Assembly (NCBI GenBank): GCA_021292165.1 | Contig: CM037880.1 | Span: 145,220,599 to 145,284,598 of the forward strand | From: Shinisaurus crocodilurus | Lineage: Eukaryota; Chordata; Lepidosauria; Squamata; Shinisauridae | Direction: 5' to 3' | DNA: 64,000 nt | In this document: one piece after another, positions 21,724-33,601 of the stretch | Layout: each line of letters begins with the position of its first letter | Numbering within the stretch: the stretch's first letter is position 1 | The notes under the pieces: model-generated | Database searches by the model: none | Told to the model about the DNA's origin: nothing | What the model saw: the letters and a program-made list of their open reading frames with translations, nothing else | Position numbers and translations under genes: made by a program

Positions 21724-22136
21724 GGAAGGGATGTGATGTATGAGAATTTCGTTTTTGCTCGCAGAGCAGGAGAGCATGCCCTGTTCGAAGCACTGAATGC
21801 GAGCGTGTGACCCCTGAAAATGTTTGCAAATTGTCAAACATGTGCTCACTTTTGTCTTGCTCCCGATTCCCAGTTCGATTTGCACAAATTTCCTCTGTAG
21901 ATTGAATCAGCCCCGCTTTTTCCTATGGAGGAAACTTGTGCAAATTAGGAAAGTTGCACAAACGTGTTGGGGTCATTTGCGCAAATCTCCTGTTCGATCA
22001 CTGCTTGATTTGCAAAGTTTTCCCATTCGTGCAAAGCAAGCAGCGACGGCAAATGGGAATTGGGCACGAGATGAGTGGCGAGACAATGTCTGGAGAATCC
22101 CGGAGATCTTGAACATCACTCGTTTGCCCATCCCTC
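21724..22136 (-). mobile_element. hAT-like MITE, 'tagggatgggcgaatgag' family, copy 2
   Basis: Inverted relative to 18823-19229. The right end 'cactcgtttgcccatccct' is the reverse complement of the left end of that copy, and 'gagaatttcgtttttgc' at 21740 matches its right end. The two inverted copies lie about 2.5 kb apart. Confidence 0.78.
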
Positions 22137-22139
22137 CCT

Positions 22140-22790
22140 GCTGACACATAAAGTAATAATTTGTTAGGTGGGGAGTGCATGGATACTAGGGTGAAGAGAA
22201 GCAGCAGAAGAATACAGGGAGCTCTTAGCTGTAACCAGTTCAGCAATGCCCTCAAATCAGACCCTTTCCTCCCCCATATTTTCTGCCCCTTTTAGCAGTC
22301 CTTTTGGGAGATTGTCATATTGGGCTCCTTGTAGAAAAGACTGAATATAAATGGATTAAATCAATTAAAAGGAAGTGTAATATCTGAAAGCCCCTTGCAG
22401 GATCAACTTTTTCTCCCTGAGAAATGTTTGTGGGCTCATTTCCATGGAAGTTATGCATGTAAAAAACATGGTGTTTTACATTCCAGTGTAAGGTTTCCCA
22501 TCTTACATGGCCTCCACAGTATCCGTGATCAACCTGTCTTCATTCTCTCTTGCTGTATGGATACCCAAGTCCCAAAAAACCACTGCAGCATAGATTTGTT
22601 ATGAAGGACACACATGTATATAATTTGCCATTTACAATATATATGTATGCAGTCCTTTTGTATTCAGGACCCTAATCCTTTCTAACTCAGCTGTCACATA
22701 TACTAATGGAAAAGAGGCATACTCTAGATGTATGTGCCCTACAAAAATGACATGCTATGTGTATATTATAGCAATGCCCAGAATGTGTTT
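22140..22790. other. Unique DNA
   Basis: No recognised repeat, RNA gene or coding exon. Confidence 0.4.
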
Positions 22791-22799
22791 ATACTGAGT

Positions 22800-22985
22800 G
22801 ATTTTATTCCACTGCTTTCAACTGTGGTTTTAATCTTGCTTCTGTGTTTACTTTTTTGTTTTATCTGCTTGAATCCGGAGTTTTTATGATTTTCTTTTAT
22901 TTGTTAAATTGTTTTTGTTTAACTTTGTTGTTACACACTTTGTGAATTTGTTTACAAATGAAAAGTGGGCTGAAAATATCACACT
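22800..22985 (+). repeat. Probable L2-type LINE 3' UTR and tail
   Basis: T-rich 3' UTR-like sequence ('gtttttgtttaactttg') followed by 'cacactttgtgaatttg' and 'aaaagtgggctgaaaatatc', the layout of L2 3' ends. Family inferred from layout; degraded. Confidence 0.4.
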
Positions 22986-23294
22986 CACATACATATGTAC
23001 ATGAGCACAAAAACTTCTGCTCAGCGCCACGATGGCAGACCCTAATAGTGCACATGTACTCAAAGAAAGGCAAACAGCGCTAAGCACTCTCTTAAGGGGT
23101 ATTTACTTTCAAGTACTTTACTTATGTACCGTTCACAGGCAAAAGTGCATTTGCATTCAGGAGTGGATATAAAGCAGAGAGATGTAGTTACCTCTTTCTC
23201 CTTTAACTCTATGTGCATACAGCTACAGACAGGAAGGTATTTTTTCATATTGTGGTTCCTCATCACACTACATGAATGACTACATTTTCTAGTT

Positions 23295-23980
23295 CTGGAG
23301 TCTTCAACGTGGCACCCATGGACACCTCTCTTGGTGCCCACTGGCCCCCCTGCCCCTCCTGATTCTTATTTTCATAGATTTCATAGATCATAGAGTTGGA
23401 AGGGGCCTACAAGGCCATCGAGTCCAACCCCCTGCTCAATGCAGGAAACTAGAGGAGGGGTCTCCCATCCAAGTAATAACCAGGCCTGACCCTGCTTAGC
23501 TTTCCACACTCAGACAAGCGGAGCCAGCATAAGCCACATTTTATTTGTTAGATTTTTAAAATTACATTTAAAAAACAAACAAACTAGGATGCTGGAATGC
23601 TGCAAAGCAAAGCAAAGTGCTGACTTCCAGTATATCTTCATTTCTAAGAATGTCTCTGGGCCTCACATGGGTCCCAGACGCATTCTTAGAAAAGAAAATG
23701 GGGTGGCTGGAACAGTTTGCCTGCTGAGAAATGGGTGCTGGAACAGAAAACGGTGGGTTCAAAAGAGTGCCTTCTTGTACTTGGGTTCTCAGGCAAGTTA
23801 CTTTTCTTTTAGTTTCAACAGTTTGCCTCCTGAGAAATGAATGTTTTGTGACTGATCATGCCCAACATGACAGCCATTTTGTGAATGGACAAGGCCACTG
23901 GCAGCCATTTTTTTGACTGCATCCATGACACTCTCTCAAAAATTCCAAATGTGCCCACCGATGCAAAAAGGTTGCTCTAG
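23295..23980. mobile_element. hAT-like element hosting a 5S-SINE
   Basis: The left end 'ctggagtcttcaacgtggc' and the reverse complement of the right end ('ctagagcaacctttttgc') share the 'ct(g/a)gag..caac' layout of hAT elements with 'gtcttcaacct' termini. Internal direct repeats ('tttgcctgctgagaaatg' and 'tttgcctcctgagaaatg') and a short inverted repeat ('ttctaagaatgtctctggg' against 'cagacgcattcttagaa') lie at 23640-23850. A 5S-derived SINE sits inside at 23372-23536. No target duplication was confirmed. Confidence 0.55.
23372..23536 (-). mobile_element. 5S rRNA-derived SINE with CR1-like tail, copy 1
   Basis: On the minus strand the head reads 'ggaaagctaagcagggtcag' then 'tacttggatgggagacc', the A-box to C-box part of vertebrate 5S rRNA (type 1 RNA polymerase III promoter). 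After a linker 'cctctagtttcctgcattg' comes 'gggttggactcgatggcct' and 'ccttccaactctatgatct', which is the 3' end of CR1 LINEs. The 5' third of 5S is missing or diverged, so it is not a 5S gene. Confidence 0.88.
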
Positions 23981-23999
23981 ATTATCCTGTGCATTGTCT

Positions 24000-26900
24000 C
24001 CTTCCCTCTTTTCCTTTGACCTTTCCTCCTTCCTCATCTGGATCTATCAGGTATTTGGAGGTTAGTGTTTTTCCTTACCACAGTGACATATTACCATCAC
24101 AAGAAGAATGGAATTACCTAATTACACACATTTGATATATTTTCTAAAATATTGGGAGGTCATGGAAATTGGGTTGGTTGTACAAAGGTGAATTAAGTAA
24201 GTTGATTTTTTTTCCTCATCACATTTGCTTTATCTCATTTCACAGCAGCACAAAACTCCCCTTTCCCAATGATTGCTGTATTTTAGGATTTTACAGATAT
24301 CTTTTGTCGTAAGAGCTCCCATCAGTAAGCCACACCAAACATATCAGAATATACAGATATTTCCCCACCTCACTTTCCAATCTTTCTTTTAGCAGCACAG
24401 TCACAGTCAGAAAAAAACAGCACTCTGAGCTTTTGCTATTATTATTTTTTTAAAGTCTTTGTGTGGGTCAAAACTATTCTCCTAGAGCGGTCCTGACATC
24501 TCTCTTGTCTCCCCCACCTCCTTTTCACCATGCCCAGAATAATCCTGCTCCCAGACTCTGTGCCGGCCTTCAATAAGGACAGTATGCGTTGTGTAGCAGC
24601 TGCAACAAGGCCTCACAAATGCTGGCTGACAAGAAGTGACAGCTCTGTATATCTCTCACTGGCACTGACAGCTGACAGATGGATACCACTCACACACAGA
24701 AAAAAAGCCCCCAGGATGATTCGCCAACATTACTCTCTGTTCATAGGGGCCACACTTGATTGAGTGCTGCTCAGAATAATAAACCCTTGTCGATCCGTTC
24801 CAGAGCCAGTTTGCTCACAATGTCCTGGTTTTCCCCTCTGAAACACGTACAAACATACACTTGAGCTTTGCTTTGTTATTTCGCCTCGCTTTGTCTTATG
24901 GAGGGGGGGGGGAAGCTATCTCCCTACTAGCTCTATGCAGCTGCTTATTAGAGAAAAGGGAGCTATCAGTATCTAACTCCCCAATAACATGCTAGTGGTT
25001 AGTCCATTATAATTCCTTCATTCCCCCCCCCCCCAATTGGTTTGTTATAATCCTTTGGATTGTTTTTTAATTCTCTTCTATCGATAGCCCATCTTTTAAA
25101 AGCAGTGCTGGCTGGTTAGTCAGATGGCAGTAGCATAAAAACGGACAAGAATGCATGTTGATGCAAAAGAGGAAGCGGTGAGGCGGGGGGGGGGGGGGCG
25201 GAGAGAAGGAGAGTCATAAACCAAAAGAGACATCCATTCACATGGAGAGATGTGTACAACAGACAAAGAAGAGGGAGGCAAAGAAGGCAGAAAAAGAGAG
25301 AATGTTTCCACAATTTGAGTAGCTGAAATCTACCCAACATGTTTCTCTTTAAAGGTCTGAATATGATGTTGTCTCTGGATCACCCACCCTTTTTCTGGGC
25401 TGTGTTTCCACTCTTTCCACAAAGTGTTCCATTATTTGTACCCCAGGAGGTAGGTAGCACTGCCAAAAGTCATTTTCTATTGGGAGAGAGCATGCTTTGC
25501 TGTTGCACCCCTCCCCTTTAAATTACTAGGATATAGCTCAGATAGAAAGCACATTCTTACAGTTGGAAGATCGACTCTAACAAAAGAGAATGCAACTGAC
25601 ATTTTTCTCCTAAGGAAAAGTGTGAGCATATACGGAAGCGAATAGCAAATGCAGCAGTTGTATGTAGTTCAACTTCTCTACAGAGGTTAATTTGATCAGG
25701 TGGCAAAACATTTTTGTTACGAACGGTGAACCTTAGTTTTTTCCAGAACTGACGGCTTTTCTTCCTACAAATTATTTATTTACTTTTGTCTGTACTAACC
25801 GAGACCGTCCAATTTTTAGATGTACTCAAATGTCATGTGCTGCCAAAAGCCACCATGTCCATTGACCAGCCAGTTTCAAGAAGCATCCCTCCTGAAAAAC
25901 ATCTGATTACCAAACAACGTGGATAAAGTCCATTTGAAATTGGGTGAAAAGGAGTCAGTAATCAGTTTGTGACTGGCTAAAGAGTGGATGTTTGGTTGAC
26001 TGGCTTCTAAGTACTTTGTAAAGTAAGTGTCCAGAATGTCTTCCTGGCTTTCCAAGTTACATGATGAACTTCAAAAACCAGTATGAGAAGTAACCTGAAA
26101 TTATGCACAACTTCAAGGAATGCAATTCTATAACTACGTGCAATCTGCAACACAATGTTCCTCCTAAAAGGAGTGATTCTTTTCACAGTTCCAGTTAGCC
26201 ATTTGTTCCAAACAGGGCATTCCACTCCCCTCCCCCATTTTATTTTTCTTTTCCAATTATCACTCAGTCATCATTGGGCTGTTTGGGTGGGCTGGGGGTT
26301 GCCCCCTTAAGGGTTGTTTCTTTTTTGTACTTATGCAAATATCAGGGTTCACCCGGGCATGGTGATACCTTGCTCTTATTTCTCAGTGGCCCAGTTTGAA
26401 CTGCAATCCTGTTGGCACGTGTCATCTGAGTCAGGTATTAGAAGGAGTGACTTGACCACTGTACCTTTTCAGAAGTCTTAAGCATTGGAGGCTCTAGTTG
26501 AAAGCTGACAGAAATTGTGGGGGACTCACCAGTATTTCCTATTAAGTGACGGGAACCAGAGCCATACCTAAAGCAAGCACCTGAATTTGAATTAAAATTG
26601 TGACATATTGTCCTATATATATATTTGCTCTCAACAGACATTCCATTAAACTAAGAAGAGGAAGTGATGGTTCTATCTCATCTAATGTAGTTTATTAATT
26701 CCTGTTAAGGCACATCCAAATAACACCAGCAGCTCTACCCAGAGGTTGAGCTCAGTGATCACCCTATAGCTATAATTACAATAAGCTTGTATCCATATAT
26801 ATGAAGTCTGCCTATGAAAGCTTAACTAGGCCATGAATTGCAATATGACATACCCATACTCATAAGCACAATGGGCGTTAAGAAATTGATACTTTTAAAA

Positions 26901-27085
26901 AAATAAATTGATGCAGCTTTCTTCAGGCAGGTTTCTATTCTGGCTGCTCAAATTAGGGCAGCCTATGCTCACTAGTTGAATTGGATAATTGAGTTCCACA
27001 ATTATATAAATACTTAGGTACTATTTATTTTGTGTTTATTCACTATTCAGTAACTCAAGTCTCAAGGGGGGGGGCAGTTAGAAAC
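24000..27085. other. Repeat-poor AT-rich DNA
   Basis: No repeat family was recognised in about 3 kb, apart from homopolymers (G run at about 24903, C run at about 25023, and a 14-base G run at about 25185). ORFs such as 24530-24763 plus and 25116-25340 minus have no domain. The low repeat density would suit regulatory or gene-desert DNA. Confidence 0.4.
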
Positions 27086-27090
27086 ACATG

Positions 27091-27114
27091 GTGTGTGTGT
27101 GTGTGTGTGTGTGT
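27091..27114. repeat. (GT)n microsatellite
   Basis: Twelve GT units. Confidence 0.95.
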
Positions 27115-27379
27115 TACTTAGCATCCTGAAGATTTAAGCCAGAATATAGTTAAGCTCCAGAAGATAGTTTCCAGACTTCTGGAAGAGGCAAATTCCAAAG
27201 CTGAGAAACAGCCACCAAGATTGCCTTTGTACCCAAGGGAACAAGACATAGCTTAGTGTGGCATAGCAGGTGCTTTGCATGCCAAAAAAAAAAGTTGTCT
27301 TAGGTTCAGTCTCCAGATAGCAGGGATGAGAAGGGCTCATCCTGCCTATGAGAAGGAATGACAGCTGGAATATGCAGTG

Positions 27380-27501
27380 CTGGGCAGGATTTTGCGTGAA
27401 TGTATACTACGCTATACTGTTCTGACTGACGTAAAAATTCAACTTTAAAGGCAGGCTTAAGAACGGAACCCGTTTGTAACCTGGGGACTGCCTGTACTGT
27501 A
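27380..27501 (+). mobile_element. TA-flanked MITE fragment, relative of 44755-45006
   Basis: Shares 'actacgctatactgttctga', 'aattcaactttaaa', 'cttaagaacggaac' and the right end 'acctggggactgcctg' followed by TA with 44755-45006. The left half is missing. Confidence 0.75.
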
Positions 27502-27509
27502 CCAGGAAA

Positions 27510-29990
27510 CAATTGCCTGACCATTAGACATAGGGTCAAACAAAACTTGGGGGGCCTGATTTGGATTGGGAGCCTAGCATGGGGATAGGAGGGCTCTAAC
27601 CCTACCCACACAGAGACACACACACTGTGGTCTCAGTCTCAATCAGAGGCGCCATACCTGCAGTTTGATTTGCCAAAAAAAGCATCCATTTGTTCGTTTT
27701 GTCTGGAGAGTTTCAAAGGGCATGGCCTGATGCTATCCTAAATAAAGCTCTTCTATACAGTCCTCCTACAGCCCCCACCCCAACCTAGTTAATCTGCTTA
27801 ACTTAATCTGCCATAGCAGGAAGTCTGTGGCATCCTCACATCACCCTAGGCAATCCGTCTCATCATGGAATGGTTATACGGATTATCCAGGAGAAAGACT
27901 CTGTATGAACACATCCTTTCTCTCGGGAAGCATGATCTTCGAAAAGGTGCATAAAGGTTATGGGATCATAAGATGATTCCGCTTCTTCGCCAGTCAGCAA
28001 AATGACACACTAGGAAGAGTAATCAACATGCCAGATTGTGTAAACCCCAGAGATATTGTGCCAGGCCAAGGCCTCAGCTTCTGGGTGCTCTTTTTTCAGG
28101 CAGTCTAAGTCCACAGTTTAAGCCCTAAGAATGAAATGGAGGCATCCCAACATCCTGTCAACACCAGAAACATCACACCAGCAAATAACACATGAAAGGG
28201 AATTAAGCCAGAGCAGAACAACAGCCCCTCTTTGAAAGAAGCCCTTTGTTTTGCCTGGTTCTGATGTTTTCTTTTTGACATGACAAACCAGAATGGGGAG
28301 AGGAACTTCTTTTTTCTTTCCTCTGCCCTAGCTGTCCAGTATTATCTTTCTTAACTAGACCACTGAAACTACATTGTACATTAAATAGTATTTCTGTTCA
28401 CTATAGCTGTTCTAGGCCAATACGTCCAATAGCTATGGCACATCATCGAAGTGGAAGAGGGGAGTTATATTTATCTTCCAAGGCATCTATGAGATTAGTT
28501 TGATACATTAGGTGCATGTATTGGGGGGGGGGGAGGCAGATGAAATGTACAAAGATTTTTTTTTTCTCTAACACCCTCTCCCATTTTTCTGTCAGTATCC
28601 TATAGGCCAAAGTATTGCTTGTAGATAATCATGGATTAATTGTGAAAGTAAAGAGAGACACACGTTTTCTTTATCAAAGCTGTTGCCTCAGGGCAAACTC
28701 CAGTGCCATGAAAACCGAAATGTTTTCTTTTATCAGAGTTCCCTTTCTGGCACCTGAAATTATTTCTTTCATGTCTGATAGTGAAGAATGAGACTGCACA
28801 GCTCCCTGGAGATGAGCGATTGTTACCATGGTCTCATAACATATTGGCAGCCAATGTGGCATCCATGTACACCTGTCACTCAAACAGAGCTAAATGCAGA
28901 TGTGGCAGGAAAGCGTAAGTTGGCAGGCCTTCCCCCACTCCTGACAACATACACACACACACACACACACTGCTTTACAGGCCCCACATTTGTGAGTGTA
29001 CTCAAATGCTATCAGGCCTATTTAACACAATGAACTTGCATTAGCATTTCTGCAGGGCAAACACAAATAAATAGAAATGCATAGTGAGAGACAAACAAAG
29101 CTAAATCCTCTTTCAAACAAAAATCTTTTGCAAGTCCAGCGCACAGTGAAAGGAACTAAAGGACACATAACTGATTCAATTCCCTTTATTGGGAAGTGAA
29201 CTAAAACCTTTTTAATGAAGGCTGCAAGGAGGGGAGGGGAGAAAGGTTTCCTGTTTGGTAGAGAGAATCTCAGGTGCAATTGTTATATAAAAAAGGGGGT
29301 ATACTGAGGCAAGTACAAAGCAAGAGATCAACAACATCAAGTGGATATGTTACATCCTGGAAGATTGTTCGAATTCTTCTATCCTAATAGCCTGAAAGCT
29401 TTAGGGCTCTGTACCATTAAGCAGTGAAGGTACAAAAGAGGATATTGGCAAGAAATATGACATTGCATGGGGTGGAGGATCTGAATGTGCATGTTTGTAT
29501 AAGTATTTGAGTATGAAATCATGCATATACAAGGCTGTACATGCAGGTTTAGGTGAACTGGATTTACTCATCCGAATGATCTAATGCTTTTGGCTACTGA
29601 GACAAAATGTATAGTCCAGGGTGATGGAAAATGCAGACCATTTTTTAAAAAGCAAATTGTCAATTTAGCTCCTGGGCTAAAGTAAACAGTACATTCGCAT
29701 TTTTTAAAAGGGGAAAAATATGACAACAAGCCCAAATGCATTAATCTTATATTTATAAATGCATCGCTTTATTGAACCATTTGTCCATTCTTATATGTTG
29801 ATTTATAATAAACATAATGTGATTCATCATGTCATCTTGTAAGTAAATGTGACACTTCATTAAACACAGTAATCAAATGTAAGCAGTCCCACTTTCATGT
29901 TAACAACGGAGACCTTAACAATTCTATTGCTCTGGAGATGCTCCTACTATAATGAGTTGGGAGGGGGCGGGAAATCATGGAGCAGTTCTA
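27510..29990. other. Repeat-poor DNA with a (CA)n at 28950-28970
   Basis: No family-level repeat recognised. The AT-rich block 29640-29920 has no ORF and looks like candidate conserved non-coding sequence, which cannot be tested here. Other ORFs are short and domain-free. Confidence 0.35.
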
Positions 29991-30009
29991 GACCTCTGAT
30001 AGTTGGTGA

Positions 30010-30118
30010 AGAAAATAAATATACTGGCATCTGAACGCTTAGTATTTTTATTGGGGTAACTGCAATACCAGAACAATGTTCCTGGCACAGACATTTTAAC
30101 ATCATGGTCAGTTACTAC
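30010..30118. repeat. Interspersed repeat of unknown class, copy 1
   Basis: 'gtaactgcaataccagaaca' and 'aacatcatgg(t)cag' parallel 'ataactgacagcaaaacc' and 'aacatcatggctgac' at 34000-34066, over about 65 bases. It is a shared low-copy or old repeat; class unknown. Confidence 0.45.
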
Positions 30119-30257
30119 ACTGGGAAGGAAGTAGGTATCACTTAATCTGGTGAAGCCAATCCTTATATTGGATCATTAATGAGTACATAACAGTAAATGG
30201 CTACCTGATCTAAAGTTAAGTACTTTAAGACCTACTTATTTCAGCGGGAGAGATTTA

Positions 30258-30350
30258 GGTTGCAATCTTATACACGCTTTCCTGGGAGTAAGCCCCAGTG
30301 AACTCAATGGGGGTTACCTCTGAGTAGACATGCATATGATTGCACTGTTA
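30258..30350. mobile_element. Palindromic MITE, 'aagtaagtccca' type, copy 1
   Basis: About 90 bp: 'gttgcaatcttatacacg', then 'gggagtaagccccagtga', 'ctcaatgggggttacctc', and 'catatgattgcac'. The two halves are inverted copies centred near 'gaactcaatggg'. The ends share 'gcaatcctat' with the hairpin MITEs at 7101, 16489 and 18632. Confidence 0.82.
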
Positions 30351-30359
30351 GGCATATGT

Positions 30360-31345
30360 TTAATTCTGCTGTTGAAAACAACTGGACTAATAAGAAGTGC
30401 TTCACAATGACCAAGTTATGCCTAAACTTAGTAATGGTCAACAATGCTTTTTGCAACAGGTTTTACTTGACTAGAATTGTGAAGCTATAGATTGGACAGT
30501 TGGAAACAGTTTGGAAAGTCTGTTACAGGACTACAAAATACATTTAGAGTCCACATTTTGAAAGGAGATCCCGCCCCCTGCTATTTTTGTATTTGCCATC
30601 TGGAATGACACTGCAAGCTGGCAAACAGAAGAATAACATGAAATATTTCTATCACATAGCATTAGTTACAGATTCATCCAGGAATAGAGGCATTTGAACA
30701 ACATTGGCCAGATACCCATAGTTATCCAACTTTGTCCTGCTTTGAGGATCAAGTAGCCATGTGGAATGGGGTTACACAGGGCCCATGAGTGATTGGTAGA
30801 TAGGTATACAATGTGTTCTGCAAATACTCATATCTGAACTATATAGTAGAGGAAGTAACATCACATGTGCTTAATTTCTCCAATCAGGATCTGAAGAACA
30901 GCAGTTCCATGTACCCACATAGGTTTCATGTGTGAGTGGTTCTTGAACAGCAGCTGTCCATATACTATGTGGCATATGTGTTTTGAAATGTAGGAAAGTT
31001 TTTATAATATGGCATGGGGGCGGTGTTCAAAGAAAAACCCCACAAACATTTCTTGGTCTAGCACAAACCCTTGGACATGCCTACAAGGGCTCTTTTAATC
31101 CCAGCTCTGCTTTGAACCTTTATTCAGGGACATGAGGATAGTCCAATAAGAGATGAAAACAGCCTAGCTGCCAAAGCTCTGACAACTAAATGGTGTCAGT
31201 GCTGCTGGCTGGAAACTGGTAATGGCAACTTGTTTGGAATGGCCCAAGACTTCAGAATGCCCCAGTTGCTCTCTTCCTTATAGCCCTGGCTCCAATCACG
31301 TCACCCTGGTGCGTATAATGCAGAGGATTATTACAATCCATACAA
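30360..31345. other. Unique DNA
   Basis: No recognised repeat or gene. Confidence 0.4.
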
Positions 31346-31349
31346 TCTG

Positions 31350-31724
31350 AAATGCCTCTCCCAACCACAATCTACGCTCAACATCTGGGGTCTTCCTCTG
31401 ACTGCCACCTCTGAGGGAGGCTCGGAGGGTGGCAACAAGGGGGAGGGGCCTTTTCTGTAACAAGCTCCCCCCTGGGGCCTGCCTGACGCCAACTCTGTCA
31501 TTTTTTCGGCGCCAGGTTAAGACTGCACTCTATGTCGAGGCTTTTAACAATTCTAAATAGTGCATGGTGGGACGAGGTGGGTTATTTTTCACTTTTCTAC
31601 TCGTCACGTTGTATTAACTTGTTTCCTATTTCTGCTATTTTAAATTTGGTTTTTAAATATTTTATATTGTATTTTTTAATTGTTGTAAACCACCCAGAGC
31701 GCTTCGGCTATTGGGAGGTATAGA
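31350..31724 (+). mobile_element. L2-type LINE 3' end
   Basis: 'gaggctcggagggtggcaac' and 'ggggccttttctgtaac' belong to the ORF2 C-terminal end of squamate L2s. The T-rich 3' UTR ends in 'gtaaaccacccagagcgc' and 'ttcggctattgggaggtata', the classic L2 3' terminus. The copy is 5'-truncated and followed by a triplet tract. Confidence 0.85.

Positions 31725-31812
<88 letters not shown>
31725..31812. repeat. (GAT)n(AAT)n tract primed by an L2 tail
   Basis: About 15 GAT units pass into about 14 AAT units directly after the L2 3' end. L2 tails are short tandem repeats, so this is probably an expanded tail. It produces spurious poly-Met, poly-Ile, poly-His and poly-Tyr frames. Confidence 0.93.
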
Positions 31813-32115
31813 TTCCAATCCGTACATAGAAGGCCAACATTTCTGCAGGTTTACAACCTTAACAGAGATCTGATGTTTACCACTTCTGGATTTAAAAGCA
31901 GCCTCTGATGGCTGCAGTTCCAAAACTATTTACTGATTAATATATTCCTACCATACCACAAGGAAATGCAAGAAAGAGGTAGCTGAGATAACCAAAAGAG
32001 TCTGGTCTGCTTTGGACAACTCTCAGAAAATCAGTTTCTGCATGCAGACATTGGAGTGAGGTGGGGGGGGGCACAATATTAGCTTGTATGCCAGCACTGA
32101 TATCTTTCTCTAATT

Positions 32116-32284
32116 CAGCCTCCCCCAACCTGGTGCCCACCACATGTGTTGGACTACAACTCCCATAATTCCCACTGCAATGGAAGTTGCAGTCCAAGTT
32201 GGAGGCTTCCCAATGGCCATGCTGACTGGAAATTATGGAAGTTGCAGTCCAAGACATCGGGAGGGCACCAGGTTGAACAAGGCA
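32116..32284. mobile_element. Palindromic hAT MITE, copy 3, with internal duplication
   Basis: Left end 'cagcctcccccaacctgg' and right end 'accaggttgaacaaggc' are inverted. The phrase 'tggaagttgcagtccaag' occurs twice in the same orientation (about 32181 and 32237), so the centre was duplicated relative to other copies. Confidence 0.78.
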
Positions 32285-32289
32285 GCTCT

Positions 32290-33235
32290 AAATGTACAGA
32301 ACACAGTTCCTTCTCATTGGACCAATGTGGCTAGATAGCCAATTTCACAAGATATTTGCATGCCAATGCAGTGATGGGAGGGATACCAGTTACATGACTG
32401 TAAATTGTTACAGCATAACTGGTATCTTTTCTGATGCTCTTAGATATACACATGTATGATACTCCTGATCTAACTTGTTTTAGGTCTCCTGCATGAAACT
32501 CGTGTACGCTCTATACATCCTGGGGGCAGTATAAAGAGAAAATGGCTGCGTGCATACACATATATACCCAAGGCATCATCATATATAGAAACTGCAGCCA
32601 TATTATGAAAAGATACATTTGCAGTTAGAAGAGGCTGTGATCCATTCTGTCACACTGAACCAAGTACTAAAGTTTATGCAGTGTGACCATAAACCTTTGA
32701 AGGCAATCATATACATTCTGCAACCTCAACAGACAAGGAGTGATTTCTTTCCATGAAATGCTGTGCTGTAGCTAAAATATTTCCAGAAGAGTAGCCATGT
32801 TAGTCTATGGCAGCAAGAAAAAGAAAGTTTCTGTAGCACCTCAATGTCTCACTAGTTTATAGTGAGACAGTGGTGGGAACATATGCACATGGACTGAGAT
32901 TCACTATGGGGGGGGGAATCTCATTAACAAGGTAAGAGCTAAAGTGAACATGAATTTCAACACCAATATGTATTAGACAGCATTGGATACATTTTTTTTT
33001 CACCACTGATAACAAATAACTCTCGATCAAACTCTTTGAAATATTATTAGTTAATACATATATAACTAATATTTGTATAGTATTTGTAGTGGGGGGGGTT
33101 TCTTGTCCCCCCCTGTTAATAATAAAAATAAAATAAAAAAGAAATATTATCAGTTAATGAATCCCAGTTCTATAGCACCTTGCTTTCATTGTCCTTAGAC
33201 ATTTCACTTTTCAAGTATAGAAACCCTAAAGTCAG
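32290..33235. other. Unique AT-rich DNA
   Basis: No recognised gene or repeat family. Short G and C runs occur near 33090-33110. Confidence 0.4.
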
Positions 33236-33239
33236 AAAT

Positions 33240-33600
33240 GGAGGACCCATGAGAAATAAAACACCAGCTTACACTGGTGTACCATCTGTGGCCCTTCTGG
33301 ACATGGTTATCTATGCTCTGATAACCTCCAGGTTGGATTATTGGGATGCAATGGACATGGGGCTGCCTTTGAAGATGATTTGTAAACTGCAGTGATTTTA
33401 AAACTCAGCTGCCAGCCTGCTAACCACTGGAGGAGGGGGATCAGGTGTTTGGTCATATTTTGCCTGTATTGAAACAGAATCGCTGGTACCTGGTTCGTGT
33501 CTGAGTGGAATTTAGGTACCTTAAAAACCCTACGTGGCTCAGGACACAGCTCCATGTTGAACCATCTTCATCCCTCCAAGTATGCCCAATTACTAAGATC
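33240..33600 (+). pseudogene. L2-type LINE ORF2 fragment (C-terminal region)
   Basis: The plus-strand frame at 33180-33395 contains 'MVIYALITSRLDYWDAM' and 'GLPLKMICKLQ', matching L2 ORF2 C-terminal wording ('HALVTSRLDYCNAL', 'GLPLK'). After a stop at 33393 the DNA continues with L2-like sequence ('ccttaaaaaccctacgtgg'). Truncated at both ends and not translatable. Confidence 0.85.
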
Positions 33601-33601
33601 T

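Noticed and set aside
31708..31923. Poly-Met, poly-Ile, poly-Tyr/His reading frames
   Set aside because: They are translations of the (GAT)n(AAT)n tract.
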